Positions 8,590-18,700 are shown, counted from the stretch's first letter. The stretch is DNA of 64,000 bases from Erythrobacter sp. YJ-T3-07 (GCF_015999305.1 NZ_JAEAGP010000001.1:2569001-2633000), one strand, 5' to 3'. The notes: a model not told the origin generated them from the letters alone. Made by a program: numbers and translations.

Positions 8590-10878
8590 ATGACTGTTTC
8601 GACCTATCGCACGGTCCTGGCAACCGCGCTGGGCACCTCCGCCTTGATGTGGGCGATGCCCGCGCAGGCACAGGCGCAGACGCCGCAGGACGATTCGCCC
8701 GATGGCTATGTCGGCAACCAGGCCGACGACCGAGACACGGATGGCGAGATCATCGTTACCGCCCGCCGCCGCGACGAAGCGCTGCAGGATACGCCGGTCG
8801 CAATCACCGCGATCAACACCCAGACGCTGGACAATCGCGGCACCACGACCATCGGCGACATTCAGGGCCTGTCGCCCAACCTGCTGATCACCAACCAGAA
8901 CAGCGGCGCGGCTGCGGCCAACCTGTCGATCCGCGGCCTCACCTATGCCGATGTCGAGAAATCCGCCGAACCGACCGTGGGCGTCGTGATCGACGGCGTG
9001 TTCATCGGCACCAATACCGGCCAGTTCCTCGACTTCTTCGATATCGAACAGGTCGAAGTGCTGCGCGGGCCGCAAGGCACGCTGTTCGGTCGCAACACCA
9101 TCGGCGGCGTTATCAATATCCGCCGCACCCGCCCGACCGGCCGATTCGGCATCAAGGCCGAGGCGAGCTATGGCCAGTACGGCACCTTCGCGACCCGCGC
9201 GGTGGTCAACACGCCCATGGTCGGCGACCTTGTCTCGGCCAAGGCCTTCTATTTCCACACCCAGTCCGACGGCTACTACACCGATTATTTCACCGGTGAC
9301 CGTCGCGGCGGGAGCAATAACGAGAACTACGGTCTGGCGATCAAGGTCGGCGACGGCGGCCCCTTCGAAGGGCTGCTGACCCTGGAACAGCAGGAGCAGA
9401 CCTTCGACGTGGTCAACGCACCGATCACTCAGACGGGGGAAGTCTTCTGCGGCTTCATGCCCGCCAACGAATGCAACCGGAACACCACGACCGACCTATA
9501 CACCGTGTTCGTCGAGGATTTCGAATCCACCTACAGGGCACCGGCAGCCACGCTGGAAATGAACCTCGACCTTGGCGGGGTCGCGGTCACCTCGATCACC
9601 AGCTATCGTGAATCCGAGGAAAACCAGGGGCAGGACTTCGACGGCTCCAGCGCCGATCTCTACAAGGCCCGCCGGATCCAGAACTATGATCAGTTCAGCC
9701 AGGAGCTGCGCCTCGCTGGCAACTTCACGGACAATTTCGATTTCGTCGTCGGCGGGTTCTACTTCAATTCGAACTACGATCTGCTCCAGTACACCTCCGT
9801 CTTCGGGTTCCAGCCGGGCGTCGATCCCAGCGTGACCGACGCAAATCCGCAGACCGTCATCGGTTCGGTCGAAAGCTACGCGGTGTTCGGCGACTTCAAC
9901 TACAGCCTGAGCGATACCATCCGCGTGTCCTTCGGCGGTCGCTACACCCGCGACCAGAAATCCCTGAGCAACAGCTTCGCGCAGACCGGGCTCGTCGGCC
10001 AGGGCGAAGCGACGTTCGAGAAGTTCACCCCCAAGCTGGGGATCGACTGGCGGCCCAACGACGACCTGATGGTCTATGCCAGCTATTCGCAGGGTTTCCG
10101 CTCGGGTGGCTTCTCCCCGCGCGCGACCACCGCAGCCACCGCCAGCAGGCCCTACCAGCCCGAGGTGGTCGACAGTTTCGAACTGGGTACGAAGCTCAGC
10201 TTCGGTCGGACCCAGTTCAATTTCGCCGGGTTCTATTCCAAGTATAACGACCTGCAGGCGAACACGACCGTGCCCGGCGGGCCGACCGGCAACCAGACGA
10301 TCACCGACAATGTCGCCTCGGCAACGATCTGGGGTCTGGAAGCCGACTTCACCTCGCGCGTGACCAGCAACTTCACGATCAACGGCGCGCTCGGCTACCT
10401 CAACAACCAGGTCGACGGGTTCGTGGTGGGCAACGTCTCGCCGGTGAACGGCAACATCATCCCGTTCGACTATTCGAACAACGAGCTGATCTACAACCCG
10501 AAGATCACCGGCTCGATCGGCGCGACCTACGACCAGCCGACCAGTTTCGGCAGCATGGTCGGCAACGTCACCTTCCGCTACATCGACCCGTATGATCAGC
10601 AGATCTCGCTCGGGCCGCTCACCGGCGATCTGGCCAATGGTCCGGTCATCGTGAACGGCAATGATCCGCGCGTGCGCTCCGATGCACAGACGCTCCTCGA
10701 TGCCAGCGTCCGCACGAATTTCGAGATCGGGGGCGCGCGGGCCTATGCGACCGTATTCGTGCGCAACCTGCTCGATGACCGGGGGCCGAACGCCGCGCTG
10801 ACCGTGGCCGGACTGTTCTCGTTCTCCTCGGGCCGCGAACCGCGCATCTTCGGCGCATCTCTCGGCTTCGACTTCTAA
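8590..10878 (+). CDS. TonB-dependent outer-membrane receptor
   Basis: 762-residue outer-membrane transporter that imports a large or poorly permeable nutrient using TonB energy. The signal peptide is residues 1 to about 28 (ends AQAQAQ). A TonB-box-like GEIIVTARRR segment follows, then the plug domain (SIRGLTYADVEK, VLRGPQGTLFGRNTIGGVINI) and a beta-barrel ending in the aromatic GASLGFDF. The ATG at 8590 is preceded by GAGGGGATTAGAGG. It is followed by an intrinsic terminator and then an SDR gene. Within the cluster it is the obvious uptake route for the degraded compound; sphingomonads commonly pair such receptors with catabolic genes. Confidence 0.93.
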   Translation: MTVSTYRTVLATALGTSALMWAMPAQAQAQTPQDDSPDGYVGNQADDRDTDGEIIVTARRRDEALQDTPVAITAINTQTLDNRGTTTIGDIQGLSPNLLITNQNSGAAAANLSIRGLTYADVEKSAEPTVGVVIDGVFIGTNTGQFLDFFDIEQVEVLRGPQGTLFGRNTIGGVINIRRTRPTGRFGIKAEASYGQYGTFATRAVVNTPMVGDLVSAKAFYFHTQSDGYYTDYFTGDRRGGSNNENYGLAIKVGDGGPFEGLLTLEQQEQTFDVVNAPITQTGEVFCGFMPANECNRNTTTDLYTVFVEDFESTYRAPAATLEMNLDLGGVAVTSITSYRESEENQGQDFDGSSADLYKARRIQNYDQFSQELRLAGNFTDNFDFVVGGFYFNSNYDLLQYTSVFGFQPGVDPSVTDANPQTVIGSVESYAVFGDFNYSLSDTIRVSFGGRYTRDQKSLSNSFAQTGLVGQGEATFEKFTPKLGIDWRPNDDLMVYASYSQGFRSGGFSPRATTAATASRPYQPEVVDSFELGTKLSFGRTQFNFAGFYSKYNDLQANTTVPGGPTGNQTITDNVASATIWGLEADFTSRVTSNFTINGALGYLNNQVDGFVVGNVSPVNGNIIPFDYSNNELIYNPKITGSIGATYDQPTSFGSMVGNVTFRYIDPYDQQISLGPLTGDLANGPVIVNGNDPRVRSDAQTLLDASVRTNFEIGGARAYATVFVRNLLDDRGPNAALTVAGLFSFSSGREPRIFGASLGFDF

Positions 10879-10894
10879 CCAGACCCTTCAAAGC

Positions 10895-10926
10895 GAGGCC
10901 GGGCGTGATGCCCGGCCTCTTTTTTA
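10895..10926 (+). terminator. Intrinsic terminator after the TonB-dependent receptor
   Basis: A perfect 10-bp stem, GAGGCCGGGC (10895-10904) with GCCCGGCCTC (10910-10919), has a 5-base loop and is followed at once by six T residues. It lies 16 bases after the receptor stop codon. The next gene begins at 10945, so the terminator separates the two or allows only readthrough expression of the SDR. Confidence 0.88.
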
Positions 10927-10944
10927 TTCAGGCAGGATGAAATC

Positions 10945-11712
10945 ATGACCAAACGCCTCGATGGCAAGATCGCACTCATCACCGGCGGCGCATCGGTCCC
11001 CGGCCTTGGCAGTGCAACCGCGCAGCGCCTCGCCGAAGAGGGCGCGAAGGTCTGCGTAACAGACATCGATCTCGACGGCGCGGAAGCGGTCGCCAAGGGT
11101 ATCCGCGATGCGGGCGGCACCGCGATGGCGCTGAAGCAGGACGTCGCCGATGAGGCCGACTGGGACAGCGTGCTCGACCGGATCGCGCAGGAATGGGGCT
11201 CGCTCGACATCCTCGTCAACAATGCCGGCATCGCCGTGCTGCGGCCGATCGAGAACCTGACCAGCGCGGACTGGACCAAGCAGTTGACCGTCAATCTGGA
11301 CTCCGTGTTCTTCGGCACGCGGCGCGCGGTGGAGATCATGCGCAAGGCCGGGAAAGGCGGATCGATCGTCAACCTCTCCTCGGTCGCCGGGCTGGTCGGC
11401 GTGCCCGCCTGTTCCGCCTATGCTGCGGCCAAGGCCGGGGTGCGGATGTTCGGCAAGACCATCGCGATCGAATGCGCGCGCGACAATATCCGGGTCAATT
11501 CGATCCACCCGGGGATGATCGACACCAACATGCAGAACGTCGCGAAGACCGACAATGCAGAGCACTTCGATGCGGTGGTCGATTCGATCCCGATGGGCCG
11601 GATGGGCGATCCGGTCGACATCGCCAATGCGGTGCTGTTCCTCAGCTGCGACGAGGGTCGCTATGTCACCGGGACCGAACTGGTGGTCGATGGCGGGATG
11701 ACCGCGCAGTAA
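10945..11712 (+). CDS. SDR family NAD(P)-dependent oxidoreductase
   Basis: 255-residue classical short-chain dehydrogenase. All family motifs are intact: a glycine-rich loop (TGGASVPGLGSATA, with a two-residue longer loop than TGxxxGIG), NNAG (LVNNAGIAV), a serine (VNLSSVAGLVG), YAAAKAG and the C-terminal ELVVDGGMTAQ. AGGCAGGATGAAATC precedes the ATG. It resembles cyclic-alcohol and 3-oxoacyl dehydrogenases and could oxidise a hydroxyl introduced by the oxygenases. It ends at a bidirectional terminator facing the second MDR gene. Confidence 0.9.
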   Translation: MTKRLDGKIALITGGASVPGLGSATAQRLAEEGAKVCVTDIDLDGAEAVAKGIRDAGGTAMALKQDVADEADWDSVLDRIAQEWGSLDILVNNAGIAVLRPIENLTSADWTKQLTVNLDSVFFGTRRAVEIMRKAGKGGSIVNLSSVAGLVGVPACSAYAAAKAGVRMFGKTIAIECARDNIRVNSIHPGMIDTNMQNVAKTDNAEHFDAVVDSIPMGRMGDPVDIANAVLFLSCDEGRYVTGTELVVDGGMTAQ

Positions 11713-11729
11713 GCTAGCTCATGACGCAC

Positions 11730-11771
11730 AAAAAAAGGGGGCGCGCCGGGTTCGGCTGCGCCCCCTTTTTC
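11730..11771. terminator. Bidirectional intrinsic terminator
   Basis: Stem GGGGGCGC (11737-11744) pairs with GCGCCCCC (11758-11765) and is extended by an inner GCC/GGC pairing. It is flanked by seven A residues on the left and five T residues on the right, so it reads as a terminator on both strands. It serves the plus-strand SDR and the convergent minus-strand MDR reductase. Confidence 0.88.
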
Positions 11772-11785
11772 CTGTTCGCACAGGA

Positions 11786-12796
11786 TCAGTCGATCGCGAC
11801 GATCACCTTGCCCGACTTGTCGCCGGTCAGCATGCGCCGGAACGCCTGCAGCGTGTTTTCGATGCCGCGCGTCTCGTCGATATCGCCGACCAGCTTGCCC
11901 TCGTCGTACCACTTGCGCAGTTGCGGGTAGTAGTCGTAGCTTCGCGCGAGGTAGTCGGGCAGGAAGATGCCCTTCACGGTCAGGCGCTTCATCAGGATCT
12001 GGTCGAAGCGCGCCGGGCCAGCCTCGCCGCTTTCGCTGGTATAGCCCGACAGTAGCCCGCAAATGCCGATCCTGCCGCCCAGCGCCATGTTAGGCAGCGC
12101 CGCATCGAGGATCGGGCCGCCGACATTCTCGAAATAGACGTCGATCCCGCCATCGATCTTCGCGATCTCCTCGGCGACATTCTGGCGCTTGTAGTCGATC
12201 GCACCGTCGAGCCCGAGCGTGCCGGTCAGCCACTCGCACTTCTCGGGCGAACCGGCGATGCCATAAACCTTGCAGCCCATGTTACGCGCGATCTGGCAGG
12301 CCGCTCCGCCGGTCGCCCCGGCGGCTGCGGAGACGAGCACGGTCTGCCCTTCCTCCAGCCCCCCGATCACATCGGTCAGCCCGCACAGCGCGGTCATGCC
12401 ATTGAGGCCGAGCACGCCGAAATGCTGGCGGACATCGTCGATGTCAGCGTCCAGCTTCGTCAGCCCGGCCAGCGCCGGGTCGACCGTGCTGTGGGTCGCC
12501 CAGTCGCCGAAACCGCGAACCAGGTCGCCCTCTGCGAAGGCATCGCTGCGCGAGGCCTCGACGCGGCCGATAAACTGACCCTGCATCGTGGCGCCGAGCG
12601 GGATCGGCGGTGAATAGCCATCCTCGCGCGCGCTCATCCACACGCGCACGCCCGCATCCATGGAGAGGTATTGCGCGGCAACCCGCACCTGCCCCTCCGC
12701 CAGTTCGGGCAGGGTTTCTTCCTGCAGGCTCAACGCGGCTTCGTAGTCGTGTCCTTCGGGCCGCGCGTCGAGACGCCAGTGGCGACGGGTGCTCAT
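11786..12796 (-). CDS. NADP-dependent MDR oxidoreductase (paralogue)
   Basis: 336-residue zinc-independent MDR enzyme, related to the product at 7434-8447 and to curcumin/alkenone reductases. The motif VSAAAGATGGAACQIARNMG marks the Rossmann fold and GIAGSPEKCEWL the NADP phosphate site. It begins MSTRRHWRLDARPEG with an N-terminal GroES-like domain, and it ends with the LLTGDKSGKVIVAID pattern typical of this group. Its gene is 4 bases from the end of the upstream NTF2-like gene, so they form an operon. Predicted to reduce a conjugated ketone or aldehyde during degradation. Confidence 0.88.
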   Translation of the reverse strand: MSTRRHWRLDARPEGHDYEAALSLQEETLPELAEGQVRVAAQYLSMDAGVRVWMSAREDGYSPPIPLGATMQGQFIGRVEASRSDAFAEGDLVRGFGDWATHSTVDPALAGLTKLDADIDDVRQHFGVLGLNGMTALCGLTDVIGGLEEGQTVLVSAAAGATGGAACQIARNMGCKVYGIAGSPEKCEWLTGTLGLDGAIDYKRQNVAEEIAKIDGGIDVYFENVGGPILDAALPNMALGGRIGICGLLSGYTSESGEAGPARFDQILMKRLTVKGIFLPDYLARSYDYYPQLRKWYDEGKLVGDIDETRGIENTLQAFRRMLTGDKSGKVIVAID

Positions 12797-12800
12797 CGCC

Positions 12801-13229
12801 TCAGCACCCCTTCGGCTGGATTTGCTTGTGAATATTGCGGAAGCTGCGGCGCGAGAATACCCAGCGCCCGTCCACTTTCACGCATTCGTCGTCATAGGCG
12901 CCGCGATCGCGGACGGTGTTGTCGCCCTGGTCGTAGACTTCTGCGGTCCAGCTGCGGACCTTCGCATGGTCGCCTTTGATCTCGATCGCGCCGGGCCAGG
13001 CCTGAAACATGATGCCCGGATATTGCTCCATCGCCGATTTCCACAGGGCAACGATATTGTCGCGGCCTTCCTGCGGCGGAAATTCGGGGTAATCGGGCAT
13101 TTCCCACTTGGCATCCTGTGCCCAGCAAGCCCCCCAATCATCCGCATCGCGCCGCGTCACCGCGTCCGCATAGGCTTCGATCAGCTCGCGAATAGCGAGC
13201 CGGTCCTCGACCGGGCCGGTATAGCTCAT
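12801..13229 (-). CDS. NTF2-like / SnoaL-like protein
   Basis: 142-residue NTF2-fold protein beginning MSYTGPVEDRLAIRELIEAYADAVTRRD, followed by WGACWAQDAKWEMPDYPEF. It is clearly related in layout to the protein at 799-1206, with an acidic/aromatic pocket face (WAQDAKWEM). It is a candidate isomerase, hydratase or small oxygenase partner. Its stop is 4 bases before the MDR reductase start, indicating co-expression. The 87 bases upstream to the Rieske ferredoxin gene carry no obvious feature. Confidence 0.8.
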   Translation of the reverse strand: MSYTGPVEDRLAIRELIEAYADAVTRRDADDWGACWAQDAKWEMPDYPEFPPQEGRDNIVALWKSAMEQYPGIMFQAWPGAIEIKGDHAKVRSWTAEVYDQGDNTVRDRGAYDDECVKVDGRWVFSRRSFRNIHKQIQPKGC

Positions 13230-13316
13230 GAAATGTCCTCTCCATTATTGTCCGGCAGACCCTACAGGCTGCGAGGCCATGGGCCAGCTGTGCAATATTG
13301 GAGGGGGGAGCAGGCC

Positions 13317-13667
13317 TCAGCCGAGCTTCGGGCGCTCGCCTATCGCGGGCGGCTGATCCGGTACGGCGACCTCCAGCATGCCCTCGCTCTCGCGCGTTTC
13401 GAACATGCGCAGCGCAGGATAGGCCCCGCCGATGCACTTGCCGGTGCGCGCCTCGAACCGCGCGCCGTGGAGCGGACACATGATCGTGCCGCGACGGACA
13501 CGCCCTGTCGAAAGGGCGGAGGCCTGATGGGTGCAGCAATCGTTGAACGCGGTGAACGCACCATCCTCGCGCACGATCAGGATATTCCATTCACCCAGCT
13601 TCGTCGCGAGCTTCCCCTCCTCGGGGAACGCGTCGATCGCAACAGCCTCAAACCACGTGGCACTCAT
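13317..13667 (-). CDS. Rieske-type [2Fe-2S] ferredoxin
   Basis: 116-residue single-domain Rieske protein that would pass electrons to the ring-hydroxylating oxygenases. The cluster ligands are C45-x-H47 and C64-x2-H67 (CTH...CPLH), with the usual basic/glycine run (RVRRGTIMCPLHGARF) between and after them. It matches NdoA/BphF-type or NirD-like small Rieske ferredoxins. The start ATG at 13667 lies 3 bases after the VOC gene stop (TGA at 13671-13673), so the two are coupled. No flavoprotein reductase partner lies in the window. Confidence 0.9.
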   Translation of the reverse strand: MSATWFEAVAIDAFPEEGKLATKLGEWNILIVREDGAFTAFNDCCTHQASALSTGRVRRGTIMCPLHGARFEARTGKCIGGAYPALRMFETRESEGMLEVAVPDQPPAIGERPKLG

Positions 13668-13670
13668 TCA

Positions 13671-14198
13671 TCACCCTTCCAGAACACGAACGGGGTCGCT
13701 GCCGTTCCACCCGGCCGCCGCGTCCGCAACCATGTCGTAAAAACCGACCAGCGCAGGCACAGGCCGGTAAAGTTCGACCATGTGACCAAGGCTGGCGACG
13801 GTGTCGACAAAAACGAACTGGAAGCCATCCTCCATCGTCCCGCGAAACGCCTCCGTGTGGCCCCGGTCGGCAAAGCGCGCGACCGCGCCTTCCAGATCGT
13901 CCTCGAACAGCGCGATATGGTGCAGACCCGTTTCGCCCTCGCCAAACATCTCGCGGAACGGGGATGCGCCAGCACTATCCTGCTGGACGAACTCGACCAT
14001 CACGGGCCCCCACTGGCCATAGGCCGAACTGTGGACCAGATCGCTGTCGGCCCCGCGATAGGTCGCATGGGCAAGCGTAATCCGGTCGAGCACGAAGAAC
14101 GGGCCAGACCCGAACAGCCGATGGTGGTCCATCGCCGCTGCGCGGACATCCTCGCAGAAATACGCGATTTGCCTGACCGGACTTGCGACGTCTCCCAT
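13671..14198 (-). CDS. VOC-family (glyoxalase/dioxygenase fold) protein
   Basis: A 175-residue vicinal-oxygen-chelate protein: VRQIAYFCEDVRAAAMDHHRLFGSGPFF opens the first module, and the second includes GLHHIALFEDDLEGAVARF. Histidine and glutamate positions (for example HHIALF and GHMVELY) fit a metal site. Such enzymes include glyoxalases, methylmalonyl-CoA epimerases and extradiol dioxygenases. I place the start at the ATG at 14198 (MGDVASPVRQ) from family N-termini; an ATG at 14243 would add 15 residues, and neither has a strong ribosome site. It heads the VOC-ferredoxin-NTF2-MDR operon. Role in the pathway is inferred, possibly epimerisation or ring cleavage. Confidence 0.8.
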   Translation of the reverse strand: MGDVASPVRQIAYFCEDVRAAAMDHHRLFGSGPFFVLDRITLAHATYRGADSDLVHSSAYGQWGPVMVEFVQQDSAGASPFREMFGEGETGLHHIALFEDDLEGAVARFADRGHTEAFRGTMEDGFQFVFVDTVASLGHMVELYRPVPALVGFYDMVADAAAGWNGSDPVRVLEG

Positions 14199-14308
14199 GT
14201 CCACCGGCCTAGCAGCCACGATTGAGCGGCACAGGCTAACCATTTCGGCAGGTGCCCGCGCGCGGGCTGGTCGAAAGAATGCTACCGATAAGAAACCGGG
14301 AGAGAGTG

Positions 14309-14716
14309 ATGACGCACGATGAAAAGCTCAAGCTGATCGACGACCTTTACGCCGCCACCGGGGCGGGCGACTGGGAACGCGCGGAGTCCATGCTGACCGA
14401 AGACTTCTTCGCCAGCGAGGCCGATCACCTGCCGATGAAGGGCCGCTTCACCGGTCGTGGCGGACTGAAAGAGCTCTACACGCTGGTCTTCACCATGGTC
14501 GATGCCAGCGGGATCAAGCGGATCGAGACCACCACCGCCGGCGACTACGCGGTGGTGATCCTCGAAATCCAGTTCGCGCAGGAAGGACTGGCCCCGGCAG
14601 AGACCTGCGAGATGTTCCGCTTCCGCGAAGGGAAGGTGTGCGAGATCAAGCCCTATTACTACAACCCTGCCGCATTCGATGCTGCCGTGGCGGCCAAGAA
14701 GGCGGGCAACGCCTGA
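14309..14716 (+). CDS. NTF2-like nuclear transport factor 2 family protein
   Basis: 135-residue NTF2-fold protein (MTHDEKLKLIDDLYAATGAGDWERAESMLTEDFFASEADHLP), the third such protein of the cluster. The frame opens at 14252, but GGGAGAGAG lies directly before the ATG at 14309 and the homologous start is there. It reads on the plus strand, divergent from the VOC operon, with about 110 bases between starts. It ends at the right boundary of the catabolic cluster. A polyketide-cyclase or isomerase-like role is possible; nothing specific can be said. Confidence 0.82.
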   Translation: MTHDEKLKLIDDLYAATGAGDWERAESMLTEDFFASEADHLPMKGRFTGRGGLKELYTLVFTMVDASGIKRIETTTAGDYAVVILEIQFAQEGLAPAETCEMFRFREGKVCEIKPYYYNPAAFDAAVAAKKAGNA

Positions 14717-14833
14717 TCCCGCAGGCGGTCCGCCGCCTCATCGACCAGCGACATCAGCGCTTCGATTGGCGTCGGTGAACCCTGGCCCGTCTCATGCTAG
14801 GCCTTGGCCAGCTTGAGGGGAGTCAGCTTACCA

Positions 14834-15727
14834 ATGCTCGAATTGCAAAACGTCACGCACACCTATCCCAATGGAGTGCGCGCGCTCGACGATGTAACCC
14901 TGTCGATCCCGAAGGGGATGTTCGGCCTGCTGGGCCCCAACGGCGCGGGCAAGTCGACCCTGATGCGCACGGTTGCGACGCTGCAGACGCCCAGTTCGGG
15001 CAGCATCCGCTTCGGCGAGATCGACATCCTCGAAAATCCCGAGGAACTGCGCAAGCAGCTCGGCTACCTGCCGCAGGATTTCGGCGTGTACCCGCGCGTT
15101 TCCGCATACGACATGCTCGATCACATGGCGGTGCTGAAGGGCATCTCCTCCGCTTCTGATCGCAAGGCGACGGTGGAGACGCTGCTCAATCAGGTCAACC
15201 TGTGGGGCGTCCGCAAGAAGGCCATCGCGGGCTTTTCCGGCGGGATGCGCCAGCGCTTCGGCATTGCGCAGGCGCTGATCGGCAACCCCAACCTGATCAT
15301 CGTCGACGAACCGACCGCCGGGCTCGACCCCGAAGAGCGCAACCGCTTCCTCAACCTGCTGGCCGAGATCGGCGAGAACGTGGTGGTGATCCTCTCGACC
15401 CACATCGTGGAGGATGTCGCCGACCTGTGCCCGCGCATGGCGGTGCTGATCGACGGCAAGATCAGCCTGCAGGGGGCACCGAAGGAACTGATCGACAAGG
15501 CACGCGGCACCGTGTGGGCCAAGACCATCGAGCGTTCCGAACTCGACGAGATGCGTGAGAAATACGAGGTGATCTCGACCCGCCTGTTCGCAGGCCAGAC
15601 GATTATCCACGTCCTGTCCGACGGAGCGCCGGGGCCTGGTTTCCAGGCCGTCGAAGGCGGGCTTGAGGATGTCTATTTCTCCGCCCTCGCCAGCTCGCGC
15701 CGCGCGCCTGCCGACGTCGCCGCCTGA
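14834..15727 (+). CDS. ABC transporter ATP-binding protein
   Basis: 297-residue ABC ATPase. Walker A is GPNGAGKS (residues 34-41), the signature is FSGGMRQR and Walker B is LIIVDEPTAGLD, with a later switch histidine (STHIVED). I use the ATG at 14834 (MLELQNVTHTYPNG), which has GAGGGGAG upstream, rather than the one at 14804. It is 14 bases from the permease/peptidase fusion gene and surely powers it. The closest functional class is the CcmA/GldA/Nod-type ATPases that work with ABC-2 permeases. Substrate and direction are unknown. Confidence 0.93.
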   Translation: MLELQNVTHTYPNGVRALDDVTLSIPKGMFGLLGPNGAGKSTLMRTVATLQTPSSGSIRFGEIDILENPEELRKQLGYLPQDFGVYPRVSAYDMLDHMAVLKGISSASDRKATVETLLNQVNLWGVRKKAIAGFSGGMRQRFGIAQALIGNPNLIIVDEPTAGLDPEERNRFLNLLAEIGENVVVILSTHIVEDVADLCPRMAVLIDGKISLQGAPKELIDKARGTVWAKTIERSELDEMREKYEVISTRLFAGQTIIHVLSDGAPGPGFQAVEGGLEDVYFSALASSRRAPADVAA

Positions 15728-15741
15728 GCGGGAGCAGCACC

Positions 15742-18700
15742 ATGTTTGCAAAAATCGCGCTGTTCGAACTGCGCTACCAGCTGCGCAACCCGGTCTTCTG
15801 GGTCGCCACGGTCATCTTCTTCCTGCTGACCTATGGCGCGATGGCGAGTGACGACATCACCATTGGCGGGGGCGGCAATGTCAACGCCAACAGCCCCGTC
15901 GCGATCGTCATGACCCACATGATCCTGACGCTGTTCTTCATGTTCGTGACCACCGCCTTCGTCGCCAACGTGATCGTGCGCGACGAGGAAAGCGGGTTCG
16001 GGCCGCTCATCCGGTCCACTCAGGTCAGCAAGTTCAGCTACCTGTTCGGGCGCTTCACCGGCGCTTTCGTCGCCGCCGCATGCGCCTTCCTGGTGGTGCC
16101 GCTGGGGATCTGGATCGGCTCGCTGATGCCGTGGCTCGACCCCGAAACGATCGGGCCCAACCGCTTCTCCTATTACGCATTCGCCTATTTCGTGTTCGCC
16201 CTGCCGAGCATCTTCATGGTCAGCGCGCTGTTCTTCGCAGTGGCGACCATCACCCGCTCGATGATGTACACCTATGTCGCCGTGGTGCTGTTTCTGGTGC
16301 TCTACATCGTCCTCAACTCGGTGATGTCGAGCCAGCCCGAATACCGCGACCTGGCGAGCTATATCGAGCCTTTCGGACTGGCCGCCTTCGGCAATGCGAC
16401 CCGTTACTGGACGGCTGCGGAATCGAACACGCTGATCCCGCCGGTCGGGGGCGTGCTGCTGGCCAACCGGGCGATCTGGCTGGGCTTTGCCGCCCTCATG
16501 CTGGCACTCGCCTATTGGCGGTTCAGCTTCGCGAGCAAGTCGATCTCGGCACGCAAGGCGCGCAAGGCCGACAGGAAGCTCGCGAAACTGGCGGCGAAGG
16601 AGCCGCGGCTGGTCGACACCCTGCCCCAGCCGACGCCCGAGCGTGCCGGCTGGGCCCGGCTGGTCGCGCGCATCCGGTTCGAGATGGGTCAGGTGCTGCG
16701 CAGCCCCGCCTTCTTCGTGCTGCTGCTGATCGGCCTGTTCAACGCCTTCGCCGGGCTGTTCTTCGGCAACGAGATTTACGGCACGCCCGCACGCCCCCTC
16801 ACCTTCGCGCTGATCGAGCCGCTGATGGGCACCTTCGCGCTGATCCCGATCATCATCGCGATCTACTACGGCGGGGAGCTGGTCTGGCGCGACCGGGAGC
16901 GCAAGTTCAATGAGATCATCGATTCCACCTCGGTCCCCGGGTGGTCGTACATGGTGCCCAAGACGATTGCGGTCGCCTTCGTGCTGATCGCCACCCTGCT
17001 GATCTCCGTGGTCGCGGCGATGCTGATCCAGGCCTTCCGCGGCTATACCGATTTCGAGATCGGCAAATATCTCGCCTGGTACGTGCTGCCGATGTCGGTC
17101 GACATGGTGCTGCTCGCGATCCTGTCGATATTTATCCAGGCGCTCAGCCCGAACAAGTTCGTCGGCTGGGGGATCATGGTGATCTACCTGATCGGCACCA
17201 TCGTGCTCTCCAGCCTCGGCTTCGAGCATCCGCTCTACCTCTACGGCAGCACCGGCACGATGCGCGTGTCCGATATCAACGGCGCGAATGTCGGCTGGTC
17301 GACCGGCTGGTGGCTGCGGCTGTACTGGGGCGCGATCGCGCTGGTGCTGGCGGTGCTCGCCCACATGCTGTGGCGGCGCGGAGCGGACGGGGCGCTGCTG
17401 CCCCGCCTGCGGCAATTGCCGCGCAGGCTCGCCTCGCCGTCCGGTGCCATCCTTGCCTGTGCGCTGGCCGTGGCCGCACTGTCGGGCGGATGGATCTTCT
17501 ACCAGATGAACGTGGTCAACGAGTACCGCACGCAGGACGACGTCGAGGCCCAGCTGGCTGCGTACGAGAAGAAATATCTCAAATACGAAAACCTGCCCCA
17601 GCCGACCGCGACCGACATGAAGCTCGCCGTCGACCTCTATCCGGAGGAAACCCGGATGGAGGCGCGCGGGACGATCGCTTTCGTCAACAACACCGGCAGG
17701 CCGCTGAAGCAGTTGCATCTGCGGATGGCCGATTCCGACGCGGAAATCCGCTCGATAGAAGTCGAGGGCGCGACTCTCGACAGGGATGACGAAGAGAACA
17801 AGTACCGCATCTATCGCTTCGATCAGCCGCTGGCCCCGGGTGCGACAGGTACGTTCACCTTCGCCACGCGGCGCTGGCAGCAGGGCATGCGTGCCAGCGG
17901 CGACGACACCCGGCTGGTGCGCAACGGCACCTTCCTGAGCAACAGCGAGTTCGTGCCGCAGATCGGCATGAGCCGGTCCGGCCTGCTGAGCGACCGGTCG
18001 ACCCGGCGCAAATACGATCTGCCTGCCGAACTGCGGCAGGCCAAGCTGGAGGACGAGAGCGCGCGCAACCGCAATTACGTGGGCAATTCGCCGTGGGTCA
18101 CGTCGGACATCACGGTCTCGACCGTCGCCGGCCAGACGCCGGTCGCCCCCGGCGATCGCGTCTCCGACAAGGTGCGTGGCGACAGGCGCGTGGCGCGGTT
18201 CGTGTCGAAGCAGCCGATCCTCGCGTTCTTCTCGATCCAGTCGGCAGACTACGAAGTGACCCGTCGGGTGCACAACGGCACCACGCTGGAAATCTACCAC
18301 CACCCCAACCACGACTTCAACGTGGAGCGGATGCTGGACGCGATGGAAGTCAGCCTCGACTATTACGAGGCCAGTTTCGGCCCCTACCAGTTCGACTATG
18401 CGCGGATCATCGAATTCCCGGGCTACGCATCCTTCGCGCAGGCCTTCGCCGGGACGATCCCCTATTCCGAAGACATGGGCTTCATCGCCGATAATGGCGA
18501 TGCGGAGAGCATCGACTACGTCACCTATGTCACCGCGCACGAACTGGGCCACCAGTACTGGGCGCACCAGCTGATCAGTTCCGATCAGCAGGGCGGCACC
18601 ATGCTGGTCGAAACGATGGCCCAGTATTCCGCGCTGATGGTGATGAAGCACCTGTACGGCGAAGATAACATCCGCCGCTTCCTGAAATACGAGTTGGACA

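Noticed and set aside
12789..14225. 478-codon plus-strand frame over NTF2, ferredoxin and VOC genes
   Set aside because: It spans three minus-strand genes with clear motifs and has no domain signature itself.
14723..14738. Small hairpin AGGCGG/CCGCCT after the NTF2-like gene
   Set aside because: Short stem without a T-tract; too weak to call a terminator.
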